Source: Drechslerella dactyloides (taxonomy: Eukaryota > Ascomycota > Orbiliomycetes > Orbiliales > Orbiliaceae). From it: DNA of 64,000 bases. The stretch's first letter is position 1, and each line of letters starts with the position of its first letter. Where the stretch lies: contig JAGTWJ010000007.1 in NCBI GenBank assembly GCA_020064725.1, positions 1,240,001 through 1,304,000 on the forward strand, read 5' to 3'. Made by a program: the position numbers and the translations under genes. Below the pieces are notes generated by a model. That model did not search any database, was not told the DNA's origin, and worked only from the letters and a program-made list of their open reading frames with translations. Below are positions 12,340 through 22,591 of this stretch, one piece after another.

Positions 12340-14882
12340 CGCGGACGGCTGGGTTGTGGAAGGATCTGTTGGGAGTAGACCGGGCTACTCCCGAGGGAAA
12401 GCGCTCGGGGCTCGTTTTGAATGTTCGGGTGCGAGGTTGTTGGGCTGTCGCGATCGTGACTTTTTTCCGGCCGGGGAGACGGGCGAAAGCCTAGTACATG
12501 ATGGCCCGGGTTCTGCTTCGCTTAGCCGCGTCCTTGGATTGCGGTTTGACGGGTGAGAATGACTGGATCGGACGGGAGATCGGGGCGCTCGCAGGGACGC
12601 GGGTGCACGGAGGAGATCGTGTGACGGGAGTAGACGGGGCCGGACGGGTGGAAGCGGTGGAAGCGGTGGTAGCGGTGGTAGTGGTGGTCGGGAGTGATGA
12701 GGTCGAGAGATGGCGATGGGAAGGTGCGATTGCCCACTAGCTTTTTTCGAGAATTGGATTTCGAAGCCAGGAGTCGGTGTGGCTGAAAAGGAGCTCGGGT
12801 ACGACTGCGGCTTCCTCCGGCTGCAGGCCGCTGTGAATCCGAGAGAACATTATCTGGACGGGAACCCTAAAGCTCTCGCTCGAACTCAAAATTCACGCTC
12901 GTCATTCGATCGATTCAGTTCACGTCGCCGGCCTCGCCTGCGATGCAGCCACGCTCCCAGTCCAGCCGGTCCAGCCGATACCGTCACCACAGCGAGGATC
13001 CTTCCGGCGAACCGCCCGTCGACAACGTCAACTTGAACCCAATTGCGCTTCTACCGATCCTGCTTTAAGCTTTTGCCTCAGGCTGCCAGCTGTACGCCCA
13101 TGTGACGATGCTCGATACTGCATCCGGCATCCGGCAGCCAGCCAATGTCAATCCGCGAAATCCAACGCAGCAAACACTTTCCACGCGCATGTGCTCCTTC
13201 CATGACACATCGCATCCCGGGCTCGGCCTGCGGGACATATCTGAGGTTCTCCCTACGATAGTTCGAGGTCAAGAGGTACCACTTTGTGAGACATTTCGAT
13301 GTTGAGTTTGCGCATTGCGGATATGGACAATGAGCTAGGTCTGGTGACGACTGTGAATAGAAGATTGTGCTATTATCCCAGTTCCACAAGAGGATACTCT
13401 GGTGAGCGCTGGGAAAAGCGCTCCTCTATAGTAATAATGTTGAAGTGCTAGGCCAAAGAACCCTGTAGAATCTCACAAAGGGGCTTCCACAGAAGCTTCC
13501 GGACTCTACAGCCGAGATATAAATACTCTTTCACTCATGGCGGCCACTTTAATCTTCCCTTCTTCCTTCTTACAACTACCTCGCCCTCTCCCGGCTCCTT
13601 ATCTCCTAGTTTTCCGTCCAACAAGCCTCTCTCCCTCCCATCACATGCTATTTAAGTTGATATATATATAGAGCAACATATGATGCATTGTCATTCGAAT
13701 CTCGAAACAAGATCATGATTCATTCTTCTATCTCCCCATATAAACACCATGGCTGATTGCATAAGTATGGCCTAGACCCTCAATCGTCTATCATCTATTG
13801 GCAATGGAACGCATCTGTGGCATGCTGATACAAGAAGAATCCTTCCAACTTCTTCGTCATGCTTGCCATGGTTGACGCAACAGCATGTAATGGTCCACTT
13901 ACATATGTCTGACGTGGTTTCGAATGTTTAACTAATGGCGACGTTGTCGTGCTGAAGTCATATCCATTCCATGCCTCGTGGGTTTTGACAAGAGATCTCG
14001 AAACCCCGCTTATGAACTTTCACCTCAGATAGCTGGCCTATATGATCGCATTCACCTTCTGGATAATTTTAGACGCATGGAGAAACAAATTCATCACCTT
14101 CGGACCATACGCGCATTGAAGTCCCAATAGCTTTGGGCGAAATGTGTGAAAGAAACGCATTATTCTATATGATTTACGAATAGTTCTGCATATTGCAGGA
14201 CCTGAGATCCTTCGATGCGACTCTCGATAACCGCTCGATCAATACGGTACCGGCGTCAAGCATATTACACAATCTATCGAATATCACTCCTACTCTGAGC
14301 CCATTCTCTCATGATACAAATGATGGCATATGATTTAAAACTTACACACGTGGCTCGCACACAGTTTGTTCCTCTAATTTGATGCTGCGAAAGATTAAGA
14401 GACTGCTACATGATACCTCCAAGACCGAATCTGCGCTGTGCATGCTACCGAGAGCGAAGCTTGCGATCAACTACAGAACAACATGGCTAGAGAAAAGTTG
14501 TATTAGGGTTTCCTCACCTGTGATAATGCAGAACCACTGGTCTTTGCTATATATACAAATATCAAGTCTTTATCGAAACAGTGTTTATAATGCTGGTTAG
14601 CCAGTGCACAGCTGACACTTTCTTACTCGTTACATGAAGCTCCTAAAACCACCCAGGAAATATACATATAACGCTGAACCCGGTTCCGACATGGGGCCAT
14701 GGCCAGCCATGGCCTTATATACATATATCTGTAAAATGGAGAGTCTGGTTTACGAGACCATATATTATATATCCTGTCTTATTTTCTATAATCCAACGCC
14801 AGCGAGATCATAAAGCCCGCCAGTTAACCTGCCCAAACAACTACGACTATTTCATGAAGGCAGGCAGCAGGCCTTCATCACG
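12340..14882. other. KOG1 promoter side and long intergenic region
   Basis: The first ~700 bp upstream of KOG1 are GC-rich with simple GGTGGTAGC-type runs near 12650-12690 and probably hold the 5' leader and promoter. The following ~1.8 kb has no frame with coding character. I see nothing else definable. Confidence 0.5.
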
Positions 14883-15014
14883 ATGAACATTTCAAAGGAA
14901 GGATCTCTTTTAGAAGCACGCCGCAAGACATATCTTAATGACGTCTTGGACGAACCCGACGCCAAAGTCGTTTTTGATGATGTCGACGAATTCGGAGATG
15001 CCCATGAGATGTAG
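14883..15014 (+). CDS. Possible 43-residue peptide or coding remnant
   Basis: ATG to TAG, 43 codons. The product starts MNISKEGSLLEARR and ends in a strongly acidic part, VLDEPDAKVVFDDVDEF followed by GDAHEM. It is better organised than surrounding sequence, with charged, helix-like character and no low-complexity runs, but it has no recognisable relative. It could be a short exon, a decayed gene end or chance. Confidence 0.2.
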   Translation: MNISKEGSLLEARRKTYLNDVLDEPDAKVVFDDVDEFGDAHEM

Positions 15015-16097
15015 ATATATATATAATTCATAAACTGATGAACGCCACCATCTCGATGTTAATTATGGAATGCACAAAACTCTAATGACGCTGTAATATG
15101 TACACGTTCAAATGCTTGATTGATATCGATTCGGCTTCGTCACATGGCTTCCATCGATGCCCACTCGCAAACTTGGCCATGTTTCAAGTATCTATATAAT
15201 GCGTATACAACGGAGACTCTGAAACTCGGCATGAGTTCGCCTTTACATAACTCTTCTCTCCAATTCTGCTACGAATGATCGATCGCGAGACAACGAATGA
15301 TCATGCATACTAAAGTTGAATATCGTAACTAGAGGCTTTGTGAGCGACAACGCTCTTTGATGATCGCTGAATTTGAAACGGGGAGTTCAAGGCAATAGAT
15401 GACTTCCAGTTGCTCTCGTCCTCCGAGAATCTTCTGTTCCTAGTTCGTCCTGCATGATCTACCGAGGCAGAATAGACTACATGATCTTAGCACTCTCTTC
15501 GCTCAACTGATTCTATGCATCGGATCGTACCTATTGATCTGGGTGGAGACCTTCTCGGTTCATGTACTCCAAATTCAAGATCAAACGACCAACAATAAAG
15601 CTCCAATGAAGCTCGATATCTGACTATAAGCTTATAACGAAATCTATATATATTCTCGGACTAGTCTGGAGCTGTTTCATGAAAATCAATGAAGCTTAAG
15701 CACGTGTCCAGGCTCGGTCACGTCGACTACCTCATGCCACAATATTTCCCATTATCTCTTTCTTCACTGCCATCCTTTCACCGGGGTCGGCTCTTCTCCC
15801 CTTCACTGCCATCCATTCATCGGGGTCGGCTCACCTATAATTTCTGCTGTCTCTTTGCTGCGGCTCAGTACATGTCGGCGCCTTCTTACTCGACAAACTC
15901 AAATTGTCTCGAAAAAGCTCAATCAAAACCCACCTATGTCTCGAGGCACAAAAATGACAGATCCACGCATTGATCAGCTGATATCTGGTATCTTTATAGT
16001 CTGCACTTCCTGTTGTTCCCAAAATCCAGCAATTAACCCTCCAGGGACCCTCTCTTTAACAAAACAACGGCTCTCCGACAGACAGAAGGAATTCATC
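15015..16097. other. Intergenic region upstream of the trypsin-like gene
   Basis: No gene seen apart from the direct repeat at 15763-15832. The last ~300 bp are pyrimidine-rich in places, as is common in fungal promoters, and probably carry the promoter and leader of the gene at 16098. Confidence 0.5.
15763..15832 (+). repeat. 31-bp direct repeat, two copies
   Basis: TTCACTGCCATCC is followed, after a short variable part, by CGGGGTCGGCTC. The unit occurs at 15763-15793 and 15802-15832, a period of 39 bp, with two mismatches. It lies ~270 bp upstream of the next start codon, so it may be a duplicated promoter element. Confidence 0.85.
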
Positions 16098-17463
16098 ATG
16101 TCTGATCACAATCTCAAATCCACCCCATTCTCATATCGACTTGACCCGGCAGACATGCGCAAGGACAGGCTTGTTCCGCGTGGAACAGTCGGCCGTGCTT
16201 TGTCACGCCTGATTCACAAACAGAACCCCCGGGCTGATGATAGTTCCGAGCGGGTAAGAGGACTCAGGCCGTGATCCAAAGCAAGGCGTTCATGCTGACT
16301 ACTTCTCGCAGCCATTGGTACCGCCATTGCCACCTGAGGCACAACCACTATCCACTCTAGATATACCTAATGAGGGCACTGTATTCGGGGCACTCTGCTA
16401 TGACCCGAATATCTATTACTTTAAAGAGTGCATCCCCGTCCATGGCGACAACTTCGTCGTTCCAGACGATTATCCAGATCTAGAACACCTCAAGCAGGCC
16501 CCCTTTCAAGCAGCCTTCTTGCCCTCGGGAAGACTGTGGAATACACAGAACAAGAACGCAGAGTCCGGATTTTGGATGGAACCTGGTATCTTTGTATCGG
16601 CGCTACATTTCGCGGAGTGGTCAAATCAATTACCCACGGAAAGTGAACTTTTAACGTTGACGAACGATACCTCCCTGAAATTCACAGTATCTGTCGCTGA
16701 TACAAGCATGGGTTGGAACGAAGATCCGAACAAGATCACGGTGTTTCCAGATGACTACTTCATGAGTAGTGATATCGCTCTATTTGTTCCACAAAACTCC
16801 TCGCAGACCCCACGGAACACTTTGAGTCTCGATGTTATCTTAGAAGCACACGAGATTCAAGCTATGTCCGAAGAGCTCAAAGGCGCTCGAGCATTTGCAG
16901 TTGGATATAACGGCACACCCGACCGTGAAATTGATGACTGGGTTTATGAGTACCAAAATAGGCTTCCGGTCGCCCCGCGCCGATTACTTGAAGTATGTAA
17001 CCTTCTTCTATTGCTGGACTCTAGCTAACATCGATATCAGCGAGAATTGATTCAGATATTACAGCCATATCGGAAGAGTATAACTCATGGTAACATCACC
17101 GAGCTGGACTTCACTATCAATGAGATAAAGGTAGATTGCACCATGTATAAAGGATATTCTGGTTCTTTGATAGGCGTGCAGAGTCCGGGGGCACCCAAAC
17201 AGTTGTTGGTCATCGGCATCGGTATGGACCATCTCTTCCTTGGATCATATCAAGCGCTTGTAGACTAACAGGACGTAGTGTATGGAGGGGATAAGCAAGG
17301 GGCATACAACAACGCCAATCTTTTCCCGACTGGGTTTAGAGACCGAATGAGGGCGCTAGGGGCTAGACTACCGGAATCGCAAAGGTTGAGGGCTCAGTTG
17401 ACGGCAATACGCGCTGCAGAGGCAGCAGACACTGCGACGTCTCCGCGGACGAATCAAAGCTAA
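16098..17463 (+). CDS. Trypsin-like serine peptidase, no signal peptide (400 aa, 4 exons)
   Basis: Exons 16098-16253, 16312-16992, 17041-17221 and 17279-17463 join in phase (introns 58, 48 and 57 nt) to give 400 residues. Three spaced motifs match the chymotrypsin-fold catalytic triad. Around residue 142, ESGFWMEPGIFVSALHFAEW resembles the His motif (AAH in trypsins). Around residue 210, FPDDYFMSSDIALF resembles the Asp motif (DIAL). Near residue 310, YKGYSGSLIG resembles the Ser motif (GxSGS). The N terminus is polar with no signal peptide or membrane span, so the product should be cytosolic or nuclear rather than secreted. Residues from ~365 on are an Ala/Arg-rich tail. Decayed copies lie at 17537-17719 and 30130-30348. 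Peptidase fold is a motif-based inference; activity and substrate are unknown. The upstream in-frame Met at 15855 is not preferred, because that extension is poor in coding character. Confidence 0.75.
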
Positions 17464-17536
17464 TGTTGCCATTTTCTCCTAGCTAGGTCGTCAGAAGCAA
17501 GCGATTGACGGCAAAAAGCGTCACCTGGATATCTGG

Positions 17537-17719
17537 ATGACATGGAAATATTATATTACCTATATACCTGAATATGCAGACCGGCTGACTACAGCTCCAG
17601 CAAAGTATGAGTTTGCAGATGATTATATTTCGTGCGATATTGCTAGATATCCGAGATCGATCCTCAAAGACATGCACAGCTATACTATTGGCTCTCTGTG
17701 CGCACGAGTCGTAGGCTAA
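17537..17719 (+). pseudogene. Decayed fragment of the trypsin-like family
   Basis: Starts ~75 bp after the stop of the peptidase gene. The stretch at 17612-17650 reads FADDYISCDIARY, which parallels FPDDYFMSSDIALF of the intact gene (the Asp motif of the triad), with matching codons at DNA level (TTTGCAGATGATTATAT against TTTCCAGATGACTACTT). The His and Ser motifs are not found around it. This looks like a broken tandem duplicate. The similarity is short, so confidence is moderate. Confidence 0.5.
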
Positions 17720-20476
17720 GAAAGGTACTATGCTGACAACCTGTGTCGTGGATGACATGTGTCGGGCATTTTCGAGCTCTCTCTGCCCCATGGAAAGTGT
17801 CCTAAAACCACAATTTCATTCCACAGCCTACTCGAATCCTCTGAATGCTGGCATATATCTTGCAACGACTATCGAAACACCAGCATGATTCAACATTGGA
17901 AATTACCAAGCTAGCTATGGAGTAAGTTATTTTATCGAAGATACTTAGTCCTGGGACTTTGACATATTCCAGATCAATGACTATGGAAGTTTCCTAAAAT
18001 GCAACATGGGTTGTTAAACGCTAGAGTGCGGCTTCGCCGGTTAAAGTACGGCAGTCTGGCTCGCGAGACAAAGAGTCCGGCGGATGTGGGTTCTACACAG
18101 CTGCATCCAGCGAAATTCTCGACGATGGCACCATACATATAGCTCTGATTTCTCTAATTTATCGATTCAAGGCGAAGTGAGACTCATGGAGATATAATAT
18201 ATGGATACCGCTCGAGCAAGGAGTACCCCAGTGGGTATATATGCAGACATTCGGACATCGCCGCAAAATCAAAATCGTCATGACTGACTTAATGCGGAGA
18301 AAGACACACACAGATACATATCTTATGCTACTAGTCATCGAAGAATCCTATAACTCGAGATATGACCTTAACTGTATTTGCGGTGAGCCGAATATTAGTT
18401 GCCTGGCTATGTGTTAGCTTGTTGTCACCGTTCGTCCACAAATAATATTTTTCCCTGGTCTTCAATTTTTTTTCTTTCACCCCTCTCCGGCAGCCCACGT
18501 TGCGGCTACCACGTTCACGGCCTCATAGATCATCTCCCACCACTATTCCTCAATCTTCCTTCTACAAATCCTACATATTCTATCTGCCTCGTCCACCATC
18601 CTCACGGCCTATCACATTAAAAGTTCTCCCCTATCTTCTCCGTCGGCATTTGTACGCATCAGAACTCTGCTGCCCCATCATGACACATTCTACTGTCCAC
18701 TCTCTACTCTGGAGGAGCAAATGCAGTTAGCATCTCAATAAGACACCACTTCCGTGGATGGGACCGCCTATAGATATATAACTCTCTTCAGCCTACATAC
18801 ACAAGAAGATATGACACTCACGAATATCGCAGAGACCAGCATCATGATCTCAATCAAGCAGCAGCTCGAGCTCGACAAAGTACATGTGAGCTTGGAGAAG
18901 GCCGTGTATCGGATACCTGGTATGGGTACTTTTAAAGCAATGCGGGCAACAACTTCTATGCGTATCTCTCTGGAATTGCAAATCCTGCATCATATTCGAC
19001 TACAAAATTTACCTCCTCCAGTCTTTTCAATACATAACATACCCAGCCTTCGTTATGCTTCGAGACCTCAGTCAGTCAGTATCTCCAGCGGACGGCTAAA
19101 GGAGAACTTGTTAGTCTTCACATCGGGGTGATGCGAGTCAGCTCACGATCAAAGCTGTGGCTATATTGATGCATCTAGAAGATGCTAGTCTACTATGAGG
19201 AAAGTTGCTCGAAAATATTGGAACGTTTCGAATGATGATTGGAGAGGAAGTGAGAGTCATTGGTACGGGAACAGACTCGTCACTTGGTATAAACTATCTA
19301 CACCGCCCTCCTTCCAAGCGCTAAAGGCTGATTTTATCAACCCTCCAAAGGATCATCCATCGTTAGTGTGCTCGAAATCGACGACTCAAAAGGATTTCCA
19401 GAGCTGATCGATGGAGCTCGTTCGGCAACGTTCGGCGCCAGCGCGCGAGAGCGGCAGGCGTCTATTATTTTGCTGCAAGATACTGCGCACGTGAAAGGAT
19501 CACGGACTTCATTTCGTATTGCCTCAACGACGCGTCGATATGATAGCGATAAATGTTACCCTGCTCGAGGGCTGGAACCAACCATGCTATGAAGCAGTCA
19601 ACCTACCTTTCGCTACTTGGACAGATCTCACACATGCCTCACATATTTCGCTTCTGGGAAGGTTCTACTACGGCATTGCAATATTTTGACGACCACTTTC
19701 CTTGGCTTGCCGCCGGAAAGTCAGCCAACCAGTGGGCAGAGTCACTACATCGGATATGCCTATGTCAATACTTTGCTACCACCTGATACTTTGGATCAAT
19801 TATTTACTGGCACCTTCCCTGTTATTCTGGAATGCAGCAGAAGTCATGTCTGGTACTCAGAGAAACCCTAAATTGAAGAGTTGGCTGGAATACTTGTTGC
19901 GACATCACGACAGACGCTGGGCATGGCAGTCCATCCTACATTCCATTTCTGGCATTCAGTGTCCTTCTCGACTGATGGAACAACAACCAATGTTATGTCC
20001 CAACAAAACGAAAGGACTGACCTATGATTCAACTAAGCCTTAAGGCCTTGACTGGAGGGGGTCTGCCGATAGCACAAGATGAGACTCATCCCATACAATG
20101 CTCCTGTCATCTGATTACAGATCAGCTCACGAAAAATCCGGTACCTTATAATGGCACTGATCTAATAGAGGCTCGAACTCACAATAGCGGCGGCTGCGAA
20201 TGTATTCTCGCGAAGTCACTTTTAACCAGCAATGCGAACAATGCCGCAGCCTTTTTCATGCTACTCTGTCTCGTCAAGCACAAGTCGCTTGACATCTCGG
20301 TCCAAGCACGCTGCCCTACCGATGAGTATTCGGAAAGACCTGCGAGGACTACATGGGTCGCTCGATAGAGTCAGACTAGGAACAGCATGAGAACGAAATA
20401 TATCTACTTCGACATCGTATAGAGGAAATATTTATCGGCCAGTGATGCGCAGTAAAAGGAAGATACAACTGAGCAG
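17720..20476 (+). other. Accessory DNA with fragmented coding-like stretches
   Basis: Several plus-strand frames of 60-125 codons look partly protein-like but shift frame or stop: 18754-19131, 19195-19407, 19368-19592 and 19617-20020. In the last, a frame with FPVILECSRSHVWYSEKP is interrupted by TAA at 19870-19872 and then continues as IEELAGILVATSRQTLG. This is what a decaying multi-exon gene would look like. A pyrimidine-rich, promoter-like tract occurs at 18470-18660. I recognise no family. Confidence 0.35.
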
Positions 20477-20956
20477 ATGTCATTCTGCAAGACGAAAATG
20501 ACAGACGCGATGACTCAATCCGAATATCCCGCATATGCATACACTCTGTTAATCACGATACCGACAATATTAGCCTCGAAGCCAGGCGCTGTAGGCGTCG
20601 AAGACTACGAGGACGCCCGATCATCTCTCTCTGACGGTACTCCAGGACCAGTTGTTTCTTCCGGACCAGCGGCCGATCTCATATCTTCCGGACCCGCAGC
20701 AGCTCCGGATCTCTCTCCTGCCCCCCAGGAGATCGCACTTCCAAATTCCGCGGACTACACCGAAGTCGAGGTCTCAGACGACGAAAGTGTCACTTTCCTC
20801 ATTGAGGGTGAACTTCACGAGAGACCCGCCTTTGGTTATAGACCACAGAAAGACAAAGAGCAAGCTTCCGGACCCGAGCAACCCAAGGAACAATCTTCTG
20901 GACAGGAATCCATCTACAACCAACCTTACGGCCTCATCGTAACTACAAAGTGGTAG
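20477..20956 (+). CDS. Hypothetical Pro/Ser-rich protein with an acidic C-terminal motif (159 aa)
   Basis: One uninterrupted frame of 159 codons. A hydrophobic stretch near residues 17-33 (PAYAYTLLITIPTILAS) could be a membrane segment. It is followed by a low-complexity Ser/Gly/Pro region with repeated SSGPAA-like units. Residues 96-124 form a distinct motif EVSDDESVTFLIEGELHERP + AFGYRP that recurs, diverged but with conservative changes, at 24228-24308. The tail returns to SGPEQPKEQSSGQ repeats. The motif may be the last part of a longer protein whose 5' exons are lost or unrecognised. No function can be given. It may be a pseudogene. Confidence 0.4.
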   Translation: MSFCKTKMTDAMTQSEYPAYAYTLLITIPTILASKPGAVGVEDYEDARSSLSDGTPGPVVSSGPAADLISSGPAAAPDLSPAPQEIALPNSADYTEVEVSDDESVTFLIEGELHERPAFGYRPQKDKEQASGPEQPKEQSSGQESIYNQPYGLIVTTKW

Positions 20957-22591
20957 CATCGAGGCTACGACAATATATCACACCACAGCCAACCTGGAAT
21001 CATGTCTCGACCAGAGAGATGAAACGCATCCAATCGCTCAACCCATGATGACATACTTTAATAAAGCACAGGGCAAGACTTACGATGATATCTGTCTTAG
21101 CAATTATGAAGGATTCGTGTCAAACTGGAACAACAAAAATTCTGTATGACTTCAGAGGTACCACGAGCTCTCCGATACAATCATGTCGACAAAGCCAGCG
21201 TTAATTCCCTCGAAAAAAAATGGCATACTCGATTGGCAGACGTATGCATAACAATAATCCCAGCATACAATGAATCCCGATATTCATCGTCCTGTACTCG
21301 GCCTCTGAGACTATCTTGTACAATGATAGCAAGACACGGAAGGAGTATCCCCATATATACTCTTTGACCTCCAGACCTCAAGTGCGTGATACATCAACTT
21401 CCACATAATGTACAAAAAAAAGAACCGGGTCGTCAGATGACCACCTGGAGTTATACAACAACCTCACGCAGAGCTAGAGTCAAAAAATTCGGAGACTACC
21501 AGAATGCAACAACCGCCGCCTGTCCAGATTGATTGACAGTTATCGGATGAGCGACAAAGTGGCGAAGACATACACCAAATCGCAAATTCACAACCTCCCC
21601 ATTCGAAAATTCGCAACGGGCCGATTATGTCCTATCACTACCAACATGACCTATGCGAATAAACTCACATGGCGCAGTAGTCAACTTCAATACCCGCCTC
21701 AAAAAAATGGAGTGTGTCAACTCGAATCCTGGAACCATCAAGCAAGCCTTCCGCAACATGAACCCTGACGTTCCATACCGGATCGACAATGGCCGCTCGA
21801 TCTGTCCTTCTGAACGTGGAATTCCCAGTCGCGAAAGTGTCGGCCGCCGAATACTGCGACCTCTGTTACTTACAAACCATCTTATACATCGTCCGAAACC
21901 TCTCTGCCCTTGATGAGGTAAACTATTCTCTGTGGCTCGATCGCTCGTACCGGGCTACCCATTACATGATACCATCACACTACCCGTTGAAAAACTTTAC
22001 AGAATCTACGGATATAGCGGCCAAGATATGGCAGCATAAGATCATCGGAAACCATGATTCCCGAACAAAACGCCGCAGCTATATGATGCATTCTCCAGAG
22101 CGTTGAACATGATATCGACCAACGCGCATGAGTTCAAAGACCTCAATAACATGAAATCAGATTACGGCGTCAGTCGGCAAGCCGGATTGGGACACTGAAC
22201 GACACTCCCTACATGTGCGAGCTCTATAAACCCTCATAGAATTTGCTGTGCCATGAGCTGCTACCAGCATTAGGACTGCGAGCCTGTTGTGTTCGCAGCA
22301 TCTCCATGTTTATTCTCCTATATACGCTGCTGGAAGAGTTATGAACAGGATTCCACCAGCAAGCTTAAGACAGCCTTTTGTTTACCGACAACGATGAAAA
22401 TATGTCCACGGAATTAATAGTCGACACATCCAAAAGCTCATATGGGACACAAATATGAAAATCTTCGGCACAGACGAAGGACCGATGCTGCGGGGCTATG
22501 TAGAAATCGAAACATTCCAACCATCTATGAACACCGAATATAATACGAAGTCGAGGTAGTCAGAATGTCATGGACCATAACCAGCCTGTCA
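20957..22591 (+). other. Accessory DNA with a second shared fragment
   Basis: No intact gene. Positions 21731-21773 encode NPGTIKQAFRNMNPDVP and closely match 25118-25155 (KPTIKKAFRNMNADAL) at DNA and protein level. Downstream, 21789-22106 is a 105-codon frame in another phase (SVLLNVEFPVAKVSAAEYCD). Parts of one decayed gene are likely here. Confidence 0.4.
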
